Assembly: GCF_014695575.1 (NCBI RefSeq)
Contig: NZ_JACJOO010000087.1
Span: 62,001-126,000, forward strand
Reading direction: 5' to 3'
Source: Leptolyngbya sp. FACHB-8
GTDB lineage: Bacteria; Cyanobacteriota; Cyanobacteriia; Elainellales; Elainellaceae
DNA: 64,000 nt
The position numbers and the translations under genes were made by a program. Every line of letters begins with the position of its first letter. The stretch's first letter is position 1. The notes below the pieces were generated by a model. It was not told where the DNA came from. It ran no database searches and saw only the letters and a list, made by a program, of their open reading frames with translations. This document shows positions 17,105 through 26,670 of this stretch, one piece after another.

Positions 17105-17559
17105 GTAGCGATCCTTTGTAGTATCTAAAGGGTTTCCACCCCTGCATAGAGCAATTTTGCATGCCGCGAAGGTTTAGACAGATCGTTTTTTCCGTTGTTT
17201 GTCCACTGTTGCTCCTGATGAAACTTGCATAACTTATGTCTCCCGAAGCACAAGAATTTCTAGGTGCATTCGTATCAGAGTCCTTCTATTATTGGGCTTC
17301 CGTCTTCATGTTAAGTATCGACGGGTGAAGCGATCGCGTCCCTAGTTTAAACTATCCAGGGCGTAAGCTTTGTTCTCATTGGGTACTTCTATTGGATCTG
17401 TGGTGTTATACACGTTTATTAAGCGTGTAACACCACTTTCAACCGAATTTGATATAAGTTCTGACATCTCAAAGTTGACCAAAAAAAGTTGCGTACACCA
17501 AGCGTACGCAACTTTTTTAAGCGACTATATCGCGATATAGGCCAAACGTGACAATATTG
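17105..17559. other. Intergenic region, hairpins only
   Basis: Contains the promoter side of the GST gene and the 3' side of the DUF805 gene. Two inverted repeats: around 17400-17434 (TGGTGTTA...TAACACCA with CACG/CGTG inside) and the terminator at 17482-17518. No coding frame. Confidence 0.5.
17482..17518. terminator. Bidirectional terminator hairpin
   Basis: 15-bp perfect stem AAAAAAGTTGCGTAC with a 7-nt loop. On the minus strand it ends in a T-run and lies 42 bp past the DUF805 stop codon. Confidence 0.8.
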
Positions 17560-17904
17560 TTAGCCGTACTGATTGGTTCCAGGTTGGCTATCACCGACCA
17601 GAAAAAACAGCACAACCAAAGGGCCAATGAGAGGGACTAAGACCAGAAGAAGCCACCATCCACTACGACCTGTATCGTGAAGTCGTCTAACTGTAACAGC
17701 AGTGCCTGGAATAAATACAGCCAGTGAATAAAGGCCACCCAGGACCCCCAACCCCCCCTCAATGGTCAAGCCTAAGACCCCATCAATAATACCCAGTCCA
17801 AGGGAAATCAGAAAGTTAAATAGAACAAAGTACCAATACTCTCTACGTCGGGCTCGTCCACTTATAACGGCGTACTTTTGGAGAGCTGTCAAATACCACT
17901 CCAT
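17560..17904 (-). CDS. DUF805 small membrane protein
   Basis: 114 residues, GAGGA ahead of the ATG. Family signature: MEWYLTALQKYAVISGRARR (W..L.KY..F.GRARR), REYWYFVLFNFLISLGLGII, and RRLHDTGRSGWWLLLVLVPL near the end. Three to four hydrophobic segments place it in the inner membrane. DUF805 function is not established. Confidence 0.92.
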   Translation of the reverse strand: MEWYLTALQKYAVISGRARRREYWYFVLFNFLISLGLGIIDGVLGLTIEGGLGVLGGLYSLAVFIPGTAVTVRRLHDTGRSGWWLLLVLVPLIGPLVVLFFLVGDSQPGTNQYG

Positions 17905-18077
17905 ATAGAAATCCTCGTCAAGTTATGTAGATGAGCGTGTAGCTAGCTCATCAATTTAGTAGTCACTTGCTAAGACTACAAAGGAGATATAGGTCATTCC
18001 AGATTGATCCGTTTCACAGGCTTGTGTAGTTTTTTTAATGGTGCAGATTTAACCGCGCACCCATTCATGCAGGCAGT

Positions 18078-18740
18078 CTATAGATCTAAGCCCTGCTTGG
18101 GTTTATTGACTCGTAACCATTCAACTAATCTGTCCAATATTTCTAAGTCTTGTTCCTTTTTTAGGGGAGGTGGGGTGGAGGCGATCGCCCTCACATTCTC
18201 CTCAACCGTTGAGGACTGAACAAACTGAACCCTCTCCGGAAAAAGCTGTTGAAATGCTTTGAAATATTGAAGTTGTGGGCTCGCGAATTGTTCGTATCGT
18301 TGAACCTTTGCCTCAATTTTGGCATCATCCTGGTTTAAAGCCCGCCCTCGTTCATATTCCCGTTGTCGCCGTTCTTCAGGGCTTGTCCATAAGATAAAAT
18401 ACACATCCGGAAAGCCAAGTCTGCCAGCTACGATTTGTTCTTGGTAAAAAGCTTCTGCTGCTTCAAGAGGTGTCCACGGCTCGTCGGGATAAATCCAGCT
18501 AAACCAGAGAGGTTGGAACAAATCCCCGTCAAAGAGAATGCGGTCACAGTTTTTGACTTGTCGCAAACCCACTTCCCATCGGGCAACTTGTCGATTCAAA
18601 TACCACTGTTCAGGCTCATTCTGAGGACGGGCAAAGAGCTTGTTCACCTCAGGCACCACAAAGACTTGATGTTGCTTCACCAAAGCCTGGGATGTTGTGG
18701 ATTTGCCAACGGCAGGCGCACCTTCGAGAGCTATGAGCAT
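18078..18740 (-). CDS. P-loop kinase-like NTPase (AAA/thymidylate-kinase-like)
   Basis: 220 residues. Walker A GAPAVGKST at residues 7-15; a DxD-type Walker B-like segment ILFDGDLFQPLWF; and a lid region rich in Arg (SPEERRQREYERGRALNQDD), which together resemble small-molecule or nucleotide kinases. The C-terminal part is helical. Probably phosphorylates a small molecule. It stands alone, with an ABC-F gene next in the same direction but 250 bp upstream. Confidence 0.75.
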   Translation of the reverse strand: MLIALEGAPAVGKSTTSQALVKQHQVFVVPEVNKLFARPQNEPEQWYLNRQVARWEVGLRQVKNCDRILFDGDLFQPLWFSWIYPDEPWTPLEAAEAFYQEQIVAGRLGFPDVYFILWTSPEERRQREYERGRALNQDDAKIEAKVQRYEQFASPQLQYFKAFQQLFPERVQFVQSSTVEENVRAIASTPPPLKKEQDLEILDRLVEWLRVNKPKQGLDL

Positions 18741-18845
18741 TGGGAGCCGTCCTTATGGAAGGTTTGAATCTCTAAGTTCTTCAATGCAGTATGAGCCATT
18801 TCCGAACGGCAAGGTTTCGGTCCATAGCGGTTTAAGGACAGAAAC

Positions 18846-18878
18846 GGTGTTGTGGGGCGCTACGCGCCCCACAACACC
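18846..18878. repeat. 15-bp perfect palindrome with TAC loop
   Basis: GGTGTTGTGGGGCGC pairs with its complement across TAC. One of the compact triloop palindromes found across the window. Confidence 0.75.
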
Positions 18879-18935
18879 ATAAACCCGCACAGCGCTATAT
18901 GCATTAGCTAAATTCGCTGACTTAGAAAAACCTAA

Positions 18936-18964
18936 AAACCCGGTGTTTTTAAAGCACCGGGTTT
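18936..18964 (-). terminator. Terminator of the ABC-F gene
   Basis: 10-bp stem AAACCCGGTG with a 9-nt loop; on the minus strand it is followed by TTTTTAGG, 26 bp past the stop codon. Confidence 0.75.
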
Positions 18965-18989
18965 CTATCATCCAGTTACTCAAACAGGG

Positions 18990-20732
18990 TTACTTACCCT
19001 TTTTTTCAGCTTTAGCCGCCGTTTTAGCTTCCTTCTTTTCCTTTTCCTTTTGCTTTTGTTTTTCGCGTTTGGCAGCAGCTTTAGCGGCTTCTTCGGCGGC
19101 GATCGCTGCCAACTTCACCGCTTCTTTCTCCTCAGCAATCTTGTCGAGGTAGTAGTGATAGTCGCCCCGGAACAGCTTCAATTCTCCATCCCGAATTTCA
19201 ACAATTTTGTTGGCAACCTGGGAGATGAAATAACGGTCGTGGGACACAATCAACACGGTGCCATCGTAGTTGCAAATAGCCTCTTCCAACATTTCCTTGG
19301 CTGGAATATCCAGGTGGTTGGTAGGCTCGTCCAGAATGAGCAGGTTGGCGGGTTGCAGCAGCATTTTGGCTAAAGCCAAACGTGCCTTTTCCCCTCCACT
19401 CAAGGCTTTCACCTGCTTGAATACCGAATCGCTGCTGAACAGAAATCGTCCCAATAGGGTACGAACTTCCTCGTTCTTCCAGTCGGGCACTTCGTCGTGG
19501 ATAGTGTCCAGCACCGTCTTTTCCAGATCCAGCGCTTCGGCCTGGTTCTGCTCAAAGTAGCCAGGGATGATGTTGTGGGTGCCCTGTTTTACTGCGCCTT
19601 CAGTGGGTTGCTCCATGCCCATAATCAGACGGAGCAGAGTGGATTTGCCTGCACCGTTGGGGCCGAGGAAGGCGATGCGATCGCCCCGCTCAATTAATAA
19701 ATTCGTGCCTAAAAACAGGATTTTGTCGTCGTAGGTGTGGGTCATGTCCTCAATCATGACCACCTCGCGCCCGCCACGGGGTGCCGGAGGAAAGCGGAAA
19801 TGTAGTGTCCGCACATCTCCGACAGGAGCCTCGATCCGTTCGATTTTATCCAGTTGCTTCTCGCGGCTCTTGGCCTGGGTGCTACGGGTGGCACTGGCTC
19901 GGAACTTGTCTACGAATGCCTGTTGTTTTTCGAGTTCCTTTTGCTGTCCTTCGTAGGCAGCTAGTTGAGCCTGACGATTCTCTTCTTTTTGCTGAAGGTA
20001 GGAGCTATAGTTGCCCAGGTAGGTCGTGGAAACACCGCGCTCGGTTTCCACAATCTGCGTGCAGAGGCGATCGAGGAATTCCCGGTCGTGGGAGACGATC
20101 ACCATGGGGGTGTCAATTCCCTTCAGATAAACTTCCAGCCACTCAATAGTTTCCAGATCCAGGTGGTTTGTCGGCTCGTCCAGTAGCAGAATGTCGGGAG
20201 TTTGCAGCAGGATTTTGCCCAAGCTCATCCGCATTTGCCATCCGCCACTGAAGGCACTGACGAGGCGATCGCCATCCTCTGACTCAAAGCCCAGCTCGGG
20301 CATGATCTTCTCAATCTCGGCATCCAGCGCATAGCCGTTCAATGCTTCAAACTGCCGCTGTAGCTTATCCAGTTTGTGAATCAGCTTGTCCAATGTGTCG
20401 GGGTCGGCGGTTTCCATATCCCGCTGCACCTGCATCAGAGATTCATGGACATCGTTGGCTTCCGCAAAGGCCCGCCAAAATTCTTCCCGCACGGTACGGC
20501 AGGGATCGACCTCAAACTCCTGGGTCAGGTGAGCAATCTTCAGGCTGGCGGGACGGATGATTTCGCCACTCGTCGGTTCCTCTTCCCCAGCAATAATCCG
20601 CAGTTGAGTGGATTTGCCTGCACCGTTGACCCCGACCAGGCCGATGCGATCGCCCGGTTTCACTTCCCAGTTGACGTCCTTGAGCACTTCGCCCGTCGGG
20701 TAAATTTTGCTGATATGTTCCAGTCGCAGCAT
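18990..20732 (-). CDS. ABC-F family ATPase (ribosome-associated)
   Basis: 580 residues, GGAG before the ATG. Two ABC cassettes and no membrane segment: Walker A GVNGAGKST near 35-43 and GPNGAGKST near 355, signature motifs SGGWQMRMSLGK and LSGGEKARLALAK, Walker B LLLDEPTNHLD and LILDEPTNHLD. Between them lies the charged linker (YEGQQKELEKQQAFVDKFRA) that ABC-F proteins push into the ribosomal E site. A Lys/Glu/Ala-rich C-terminal extension of about 45 residues (KREKQKQKEKEKKEAKTAAK) resembles the Uup/YheS-type tail. Likely relieves stalled ribosomes; an antibiotic-protection role is possible. Confidence 0.93.
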   Translation of the reverse strand: MLRLEHISKIYPTGEVLKDVNWEVKPGDRIGLVGVNGAGKSTQLRIIAGEEEPTSGEIIRPASLKIAHLTQEFEVDPCRTVREEFWRAFAEANDVHESLMQVQRDMETADPDTLDKLIHKLDKLQRQFEALNGYALDAEIEKIMPELGFESEDGDRLVSAFSGGWQMRMSLGKILLQTPDILLLDEPTNHLDLETIEWLEVYLKGIDTPMVIVSHDREFLDRLCTQIVETERGVSTTYLGNYSSYLQQKEENRQAQLAAYEGQQKELEKQQAFVDKFRASATRSTQAKSREKQLDKIERIEAPVGDVRTLHFRFPPAPRGGREVVMIEDMTHTYDDKILFLGTNLLIERGDRIAFLGPNGAGKSTLLRLIMGMEQPTEGAVKQGTHNIIPGYFEQNQAEALDLEKTVLDTIHDEVPDWKNEEVRTLLGRFLFSSDSVFKQVKALSGGEKARLALAKMLLQPANLLILDEPTNHLDIPAKEMLEEAICNYDGTVLIVSHDRYFISQVANKIVEIRDGELKLFRGDYHYYLDKIAEEKEAVKLAAIAAEEAAKAAAKREKQKQKEKEKKEAKTAAKAEKKGK

Positions 20733-21160
20733 GAAGGCTCCAGGGTGGGAATTTGTAGATTTGTGAACGGAGATCTTTCCTATTATATAGGGGTGTGTGG
20801 GTAGATGAGTAGATGGGTGCTGCCTGGCTTACAGAAGGGCTACTGCTTCGTAAGAGCGCCTACGTGAGAGGAGGGTTAGGGCGATCGGAGCGGTTGTCAA
20901 TACTCGTCGAAAAATATAAGGAAGGTTTTTCGCTATCTTATGATCACGGAATAAAAAGTTTCTTACGATTTAACCAAATCGGGATAATAGGCAGAAGTTT
21001 TGTTCCCGATCTCTCTAAATAAAGTAGCTCGGCGGGAAGTTTCTCACGATCGCCCCAATCTGGTTAATATGCATAAGCCTCCCCTCGATCCCTTAAATTT
21101 TGATGATAGGCCGAAAGCTTTAGCCTACTCAATTGTTAGGTGTAATAAACACGTTGTTTC
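20733..21160. other. AT-rich intergenic region with degenerate direct repeats
   Basis: Marks the left border of the low-GC patch. Two degenerate copies of about 35 bp start with AAGTTTCTTACGAT (near 20956) and AAGTTTCTCACGAT (near 21037). A 69-codon plus-strand frame (20813-21022) looks non-coding. Confidence 0.4.
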
Positions 21161-22591
21161 ATGTTAACCAAATTCCTCACTAAGGTTGAAGAAATTGGCT
21201 TTAAAGCTACTATTCAGGAGAATGGTAACATTAGTATTTTTTTGGAGTGTTGTCCTTCATGGCGAATTTCGCTATACCTTATGGATGATGGCACTTACTT
21301 TCCACTAATCTACTTGAGACAAATACGCATTGAAGAGGTTACTGACCTACACGAAATTATTCCGACAGTTTTTGCAGGGATAGTGAAAAGCAAAGGCTAT
21401 TGTTCCTTTAGATTTCTAGGTGAGCACAACGATTTTAGTGGAATAGAGGACGAATTATATGGGATGTATCTCTTTCCTGCGCAACCCTTTAATGAGCGAA
21501 TACGCCCAGGCTATAAGCAAGACTTAGAAGTCTTTTTAGGGATTCTTGACCTTCTGTTTGTCTATTATCTATTTCAAGGAGATGTCCTTGGTTGTCTTGA
21601 GAGCGCAGAAGAAGACTTTTCTTTTGAATCACCGGAGCTCAATGAATGGGTAGATAAAATTACATCTGTTTTAGGGAACAAAATTTCTTATGTAGCCAAT
21701 GTTCGCAAAAACCCTGACTGGTTTTATTTTAGAAGCTTTTCTGAGGAGTTGTCTGTTTGTCAAAGTCCACACATAGCGAAGCTTCTGAAGCAACTTTACT
21801 CTAATAATGAAAGTAATATTAAACGTTTAAATGGAGTTTGTGCGAAAATAGAATTATTTAGAAATCTAAGTAATGCAATTTCATATCAGCATGAAGACCT
21901 AGCCCATAAAATTTTTATTTCTCTTAACGATGCAACAGAAACGATTGCGATATCACAAGAAAACCAGCTATTGTTTGTTTCTGATTTGCATTTAGTAATT
22001 AAACACGCAAATAGTGGTTTCCTCGGTGTTGCAGAGGAAAAAGAGCTCATATGGAAGCGGCAGCAGCAAGAAATAGAACTCTTGTTTGGTGATAGAAAAA
22101 TCGAGTGGAGGATAAAAACAAGGGAAGATAGCGCTGTATTTGAAGATCTTGTTCTAGAGTTGCTAAACCGTGAACCCTATATCTTCTCAGTTAAGAAAGT
22201 AGCTCCTACCAATCAGAGTGATAACGGTCGAGACCTGATATGTGAGTACAATATGCGCTACGACGAACGTCAGGTTGAGAAAGGCGAGAGTTCAATTCAA
22301 ATTGGAAAGATGATTGTTCAATGTAAAACTAATTTAAATAGCTCTAAACGTAGCTCAATTGGAAAAGCAGACGTAGATATAGCCAACACAATCTTTGACT
22401 ATAGACCCGATGGCTATATGTTAGTTGTAAATACTCAAATTACAAGAGACCTAACAGAAATGCTAGAAAGGCAAAAGGACAGGAAGGAACAAAATAGAAT
22501 TCTTTGGTGGAACTCGTTTGATTTGGAGGAAAGGCTAAGAAAAAACCCTGATATTCTTGCCAGGTACAAGAACATAGTTAGGTATTCGTAG
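21161..22591 (+). CDS. Protein with C-terminal Mrr-like restriction-endonuclease fold
   Basis: 476 residues, noticeably AT-richer than its neighbours. Residues ~1-300 match nothing I recognise. The C-terminal ~150 residues show a PD-(D/E)xK pattern of the Mrr type: an early Glu in AVFEDLVLELL (E328), Asp in NGRDLICEY (~D358), and Q-C-K in MIVQCKTN (K389), followed by helices and DGYMLVVNTQITRD. Mrr-like nucleases cut modified or foreign DNA. The base composition and the IS next door suggest transfer. No methylase is adjacent. No obvious ribosome site; the start is by longest frame. Confidence 0.65.
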   Translation: MLTKFLTKVEEIGFKATIQENGNISIFLECCPSWRISLYLMDDGTYFPLIYLRQIRIEEVTDLHEIIPTVFAGIVKSKGYCSFRFLGEHNDFSGIEDELYGMYLFPAQPFNERIRPGYKQDLEVFLGILDLLFVYYLFQGDVLGCLESAEEDFSFESPELNEWVDKITSVLGNKISYVANVRKNPDWFYFRSFSEELSVCQSPHIAKLLKQLYSNNESNIKRLNGVCAKIELFRNLSNAISYQHEDLAHKIFISLNDATETIAISQENQLLFVSDLHLVIKHANSGFLGVAEEKELIWKRQQQEIELLFGDRKIEWRIKTREDSAVFEDLVLELLNREPYIFSVKKVAPTNQSDNGRDLICEYNMRYDERQVEKGESSIQIGKMIVQCKTNLNSSKRSSIGKADVDIANTIFDYRPDGYMLVVNTQITRDLTEMLERQKDRKEQNRILWWNSFDLEERLRKNPDILARYKNIVRYS

Positions 22592-22744
22592 ATGGTTAAA
22601 TGCTAGAGCGCTCGTTATCTGGTTGCTTAGTTTGGTGCCATGCAATTATTGACAGAGAGATGAAACTCTTGATGAAGACTTTATTTTAAGTTTAGGGGTT
22701 CAGCAGCAACCTAACAACCGCACTGTACCGGAACGTTTCGTTAT

Positions 22745-24093
22745 GCTTAGGATTCTTAAATTAATAAGTTGCGTAACTACTTTGTTCAAGCAGGCATTGA
22801 ATGATTAGGCTGAGGAAAGCGATGTTCAGCCTTTCCTATGATTTCCGATTCTGTAGTCAAGCAGATTGAGGAAAAGTATCATAACCTCAGTCTTTACCTC
22901 AACGAGCGCAGTCGTCGATTATGGGCGGCAACGGAAGCACGGGCTTTGGGCTATGGCGGTATCCTTGCTGTTCACCGAGCCACGGGTATCAGCCAAAACA
23001 CTATTCGCGCTGGCCTGAAGGAGTTGGAACGAGAAGCAGAGGATTTACCCCCTAAGGAGCGCATTCGCCAGGTGGGGGGTGGACGCAAACGAGTAGAGGA
23101 ACACACGCCGTCGATTTTAGAGGCCTTAGACCGATTGGTGGAACCCACCAGCCGAGGAGAACCCGAATCTCCCTTACGGTGGACGTGCAAAAGCGTCAAT
23201 CACCTGGCAGACGCATTGCAGCAGCAAGGCTATCAGATTAGTGCCATGACGGTTTATACCCTACTGATTGAGATGGGCTACAGCTTGCAGAACAATCGCA
23301 AAACTCAAGAAGGCAAGCAACATCCGGATCGAGATGCGCAGTTTCACCACATTGCCCAACAAGTGGAAGCATTTCAAGGTCGGCACCGACCGGTGATCTC
23401 AATTGATACCAAGAAGAAGGAGAACCTGGGTCAATTCAAAAATGGTGGACAAGAATGGCAACCCGAAGGGGAACCCATTGCGGTTAAGACCCATGATTTT
23501 CCGAGTCAAAGCGAGGGTAAAGCGATTCCCTATGGCATTTATGACCTGACTCAGAACCAGGGATGGGTGAATGTCGGCATTGATCATGACACCGCAGAGT
23601 TTGCAGTTGAATCGATTCGACGTTGGTGGCAGCAACTTGGACAAACTCAATATGGCCGCAGTCGGCATCTATTGATTACGGCGGATTGTGGCGGGAGTAA
23701 CGGCTATCGCAATCGATTGTGGAAGTTGAAGCTGCAGGAATTTGCGGATGAAACGGGCTTAACGCTGCATGTCTGTCATTTTCCACCGGGTACCAGCAAG
23801 TGGAACAAGATTGAGCACCGTTTATTTTGTCAGATCACGACGAACTGGAGAGGACAGCCATTAACCAGTTTAGAAACTGTGATTAACTTGATTAGCAATA
23901 CCACGACTGGAACCGGCTTAGAAGTTCACGCTCAATTGGATGACAATCTCTATCCCACGGGTATTCAAGTGACGGATGAACAGTTCAATGCAATAGCCAT
24001 TGAGCGGTGTCGATTTCATGGAGAATGGAACTACCGGATTGTGCCGCGAAAGACAGCTTAGTTAATTAAGTTATTTTTGTAAGGATCCTTAGC
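22745..24093 (+). mobile_element. ISAzo13-type insertion sequence, about 1.35 kb
   Basis: Encodes one transposase. The ends are imperfect inverted repeats: GCTTAGGATTCTTA at 22745 and, on the other strand, GCTAAGGATCCTTA ending at 24093 (12 of 14 match). The similarity extends a little further inward as an AT-rich TAAGTT / TAACTT. I see no convincing target duplication. It sits between the Mrr-like gene and a broken acetyltransferase gene. Confidence 0.75.
22838..24061 (+). CDS. ISAzo13-family transposase, apparently intact
   Basis: 407 residues. The N-terminal part is a helix-turn-helix DNA-binding region (LSLYLNERSRRLWAATEARA, GGILAVHRATGISQNTIRAG) and a basic linker VGGGRKRVEEHTPS. The catalytic core holds the expected acidic residues: ISIDTKKKENLGQF, LLITADCGGSNGYR and the Glu in TSKWNKIEHRLFCQI. 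These are typical ISAzo13 positions. Full length without stops, so the element may still move. Confidence 0.9.
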   Translation: MISDSVVKQIEEKYHNLSLYLNERSRRLWAATEARALGYGGILAVHRATGISQNTIRAGLKELEREAEDLPPKERIRQVGGGRKRVEEHTPSILEALDRLVEPTSRGEPESPLRWTCKSVNHLADALQQQGYQISAMTVYTLLIEMGYSLQNNRKTQEGKQHPDRDAQFHHIAQQVEAFQGRHRPVISIDTKKKENLGQFKNGGQEWQPEGEPIAVKTHDFPSQSEGKAIPYGIYDLTQNQGWVNVGIDHDTAEFAVESIRRWWQQLGQTQYGRSRHLLITADCGGSNGYRNRLWKLKLQEFADETGLTLHVCHFPPGTSKWNKIEHRLFCQITTNWRGQPLTSLETVINLISNTTTGTGLEVHAQLDDNLYPTGIQVTDEQFNAIAIERCRFHGEWNYRIVPRKTA

Positions 24094-24253
24094 TAAGCTG
24101 CGAGGCTTATTTGCGTCCGATGAGCGCGGCCGTTAACACGGCTTAAGTTTGTGCGGTAGCAATCGGTTTCAGAGAATTTGTAAAAGTCAAAGTGATTTGG
24201 AGAATTGGGTAGGAGCAGCATCATTTGAATTGTTGGTCAGGTTTAAACCAAAA

Positions 24254-24688
24254 ATGATGAAAATTGCTGAAATGGCCATTAATCATTACGATGATGTTCT
24301 AGACTTAATGCAACAAGTTCCAGGGGTGTCAGTTCGTTCGGCTGATTCAAAAGAAGCGACAGCCCGCTACCTTGAACGTAATCGGGGATTAAGCTTTGTA
24401 GCTCTAGACGGCGATCGCATAATTGCCTGTGCAATGTGTGGGCACGATGGTCGGCGTGGATATTTACAACACGTGATCGTTTTACCTGAGTATCGGAACC
24501 GTGGAATTGCATCAGCTCTCGTTGAACGCTGTCTATCAGAGCTGGAGTCTATCGGTATCTTTAAGACCCATATTGATGTTTTTGTTGATAATGACCTGGC
24601 AAATGAGTATTGAGTGCGACGGGGTTGGGTGAAGCGCGATGACATCAACCGTTATTCTTTCAACCGTAGTTTAAACCCAAGCGTGTAA
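24254..24688 (+). pseudogene. GNAT acetyltransferase interrupted by one in-frame stop
   Basis: From ATG 24254 (MMKIAEMAINHYDDV) the frame reads a complete GNAT core: LSFVALDGDRIIACAMCG, then the acetyl-CoA loop VLPEYRNRGIASALVERCL, then THIDVFVDNDLANEY, and stops at TGA 24611-24613. Reading through in the same frame gives VRRGWVKRDDINRYSF and a stop at 24686-24688, exactly the usual GNAT ending (N..A..FY/W...GW..R.D). So a Trp codon TGG has become TGA. The protein made would be 119 instead of 144 residues and lack the last strands. A sequencing error is the alternative. Confidence 0.78.
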
Positions 24689-24693
24689 AGTCA

Positions 24694-24796
24694 GTAATCC
24701 TCAAACCAGTTCCCCGTCTTTCAGAAAAACGGGGAACTGGTTTGAGGATTACAAGGGCTAGATCCCCGTTCTTTCCAGAAAAAACTGGGGATCTAG
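24694..24796. repeat. Two tandem related hairpins
   Basis: 24694-24752: perfect 24-bp stem GTAATCCTCAAACCAGTTCC... with an 11-nt loop. 24758-24796: 10-bp stem CTAGATCCCC. The apex parts of both are similar (CCCCGTCTTTCAGAAAAAC and CCCCGTTCTTTCCAGAAAA), so one probably arose from the other. Located between convergent genes. Confidence 0.75.
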
Positions 24797-24828
24797 TCTT
24801 TGACATGCATCAATCTTCCAAAATCGAT

Positions 24829-25437
24829 CTACAAAGCAATTTCCTCGCCCCGTTCGGTAAAGCGAACATCGGTAATGTTCCAGTCAGGGTTTTTGACGAG
24901 CGTTTCCCTCAGGCTACCGAAGAGAGCGAACTGCTCGCAGGCGGAGAGAGACACTAGCTTGCGCTGGGAGTTGGGGTTCATACGTAAATCCACCGTGGCG
25001 ACGCGGGTATTGGGATCAACGGTCACTCGGTAGCCCGAGAGGTCGAAGTCACCACTGCCCTGATTTTCGAGAACTTTGCCCACCGCCCCTTCTAAGGGGC
25101 GATCGCCCGCCACCTGTACCTGCTGGGGCTCAAAATTCACACACTGGTCATCGGACTTGTAGACCGTCACTGTCACCGAGTTGGCCGAGTTGGTGGATTG
25201 CCCCGTAGCGGGAGTCTCGCTCGAAGACCCAGGGCTGGCGGCAGGGCTGGCAGCACTACCTAGAGCATTGGGAGAAGGACTGGCACTGCGGGAACCATTG
25301 GGAGCGAGGGTCAAATTGTCTGTCGGTGACCCGGTTCTGGGAGTTTCAGCGGTATTGTTGCGGCAACTGGCGAGGCTGATGCAGAGACTCAAAGCCACCA
25401 TCAGTGCAGAAAGAGATTTATAGTTGATCCGGTTCAT
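24829..25437 (-). CDS. GerMN-domain lipoprotein
   Basis: 202 residues from ATG 25437 with AGGA upstream; a longer frame to 25491 has no support. Lipobox LCISLASC, so the protein should be lipid-anchored. A Ser/Pro/Ala-rich spacer (residues ~35-85) leads into the GerMN domain: VTVTVYKSDDQCVNFEPQQV, PLEGAVGKVLENQG, GYRVTVDPNTRVATVDL and FALFGSLRETLVKN. GerMN domains occur in spore-germination and envelope proteins; in cyanobacteria the role is unknown. Divergent from pyrB. Confidence 0.85.
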   Translation of the reverse strand: MNRINYKSLSALMVALSLCISLASCRNNTAETPRTGSPTDNLTLAPNGSRSASPSPNALGSAASPAASPGSSSETPATGQSTNSANSVTVTVYKSDDQCVNFEPQQVQVAGDRPLEGAVGKVLENQGSGDFDLSGYRVTVDPNTRVATVDLRMNPNSQRKLVSLSACEQFALFGSLRETLVKNPDWNITDVRFTERGEEIAL

Positions 25438-25607
25438 GGCACAATCCTGTGGGCTTGCGGTAGCCCTGAAGTTGGAATTAAGCGAAGACAAACCCCATCG
25501 GGTGTTCTCAAGATCGTTCGGATGGGGTGGGTAGTCGTCCGGATTCTAATCATGGCGAAGTAAGAAAAGGATTGCAAGTTGTGCCAGTTATTTCTCCTGA
25601 AGCAGAT

Positions 25608-26633
25608 ATGGTAACGACAACCTGGAATCGGCGGCACGTCTTGTCTCTTGAAGATTTTACCCCCGAAGAATACGACACAGTTCTACAAACGGCTGCCAGT
25701 TTCCAGGAAGTCCTGTCCCGCCGTACCAAAAAGGTGCCGGCCTTACAGGGGCAGGTGATTACGAATATGTTCTTTGAGTCCTCTACCCGCACCCGCAGCA
25801 GCTTTGAGCTAGCAGCCAAGCGGCTTTCAGCAGACGTACTCAACTTTGCCCCAGGTAGCTCCTCCCTGTCCAAGGGCGAAACTATTCTGGATACAGCCAA
25901 GACCTATCTGGCGATGGGCACCGACATGATGGTGATTCGCCACAAGGAGTCGGGCGTGCCTCAGGCGATCGCCGAGGAAATGGATCGCCTCAAAACCAAC
26001 GTCGGCGTCCTCAACGCTGGGGATGGCCAGCACGAACACCCCTCTCAGGCGTTGCTGGATCTGTTCACCCTCTGCACCCTGATCAACCCCAAATCTCCGC
26101 GCCTCTCCATGCTGGCCGGGAAAAAGATTGCGATCGTGGGCGACATCCTCCACTCCCGCGTAGCCCGCTCGAATATCTGGAGCCTCACAGCAGCGGGAGC
26201 CGAGGTACACCTGGCGGGGCCACCTACCCTGCTGCCGGAGTGGTTCAAGGGTTTTGTGGAGAATGCCAATACAGTTCATCCAGAAGTGCCGCGATCGCTC
26301 CATTTCCACTGGCACCTGGAACCGGCCCTGCGCGATGCTGATTACGTCATGACCCTGCGCCTCCAACGGGAGCGGATGACGAGCCATCTACTGCCCAGCC
26401 TGCGAGAGTATCACTTGCAGTTTGGGATCACGGGCGATCGCCTCAAACTCTGCAAACCCGACGTGAAAGTTCTCCACCCCGGCCCGGTCAATCGCGGCGT
26501 AGAAATCAGCTCCGAGTTGATGGATGACCCAGCTTTCAGCCTGATCTCCCAGCAGGTAACCAGTGGCGTTGCGGTGCGAATGGCGCTGCTGTACCTTATG
26601 GGAAGTGGGCGCACGGTGAAGGATGAAGGCTGA
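25608..26633 (+). CDS. pyrB: Aspartate carbamoyltransferase catalytic subunit
   Basis: 341 residues from ATG 25608 ([17 protein letters not shown]). A GTG at 25581 behind AAGG is a real alternative; the N-terminal addition is not family sequence. Carbamoyl-phosphate site [16 protein letters not shown] (S-T-R-T-R), Lys/Ser loop [10 protein letters not shown], the HRE-like block [29 protein letters not shown] and the C-terminal [11 protein letters not shown] are all present. It carries out the committed step of UMP synthesis, joining carbamoyl phosphate to aspartate. No regulatory subunit (PyrI) is seen, as usual in cyanobacteria. Confidence 0.96.
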   Translation: MVTTTWNRRHVLSLEDFTPEEYDTVLQTAASFQEVLSRRTKKVPALQGQVITNMFFESSTRTRSSFELAAKRLSADVLNFAPGSSSLSKGETILDTAKTYLAMGTDMMVIRHKESGVPQAIAEEMDRLKTNVGVLNAGDGQHEHPSQALLDLFTLCTLINPKSPRLSMLAGKKIAIVGDILHSRVARSNIWSLTAAGAEVHLAGPPTLLPEWFKGFVENANTVHPEVPRSLHFHWHLEPALRDADYVMTLRLQRERMTSHLLPSLREYHLQFGITGDRLKLCKPDVKVLHPGPVNRGVEISSELMDDPAFSLISQQVTSGVAVRMALLYLMGSGRTVKDEG

Positions 26634-26670
26634 CGAAGTAAGGCAGGAGGCCGAGGGCACAGGGCAGAAG

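Noticed and set aside
21161-24688. Integrated island with att sites
   Set aside because: Apart from the IS ends I see no flanking direct repeats or integrase.
24694-24796. CRISPR-like or RNA gene interpretation of the tandem hairpins
   Set aside because: Only two related hairpins, unequal length, no spacers; better explained as repeated terminator/REP-like elements.
25827-26387. 186-codon minus-strand frame
   Set aside because: Shadow of pyrB.
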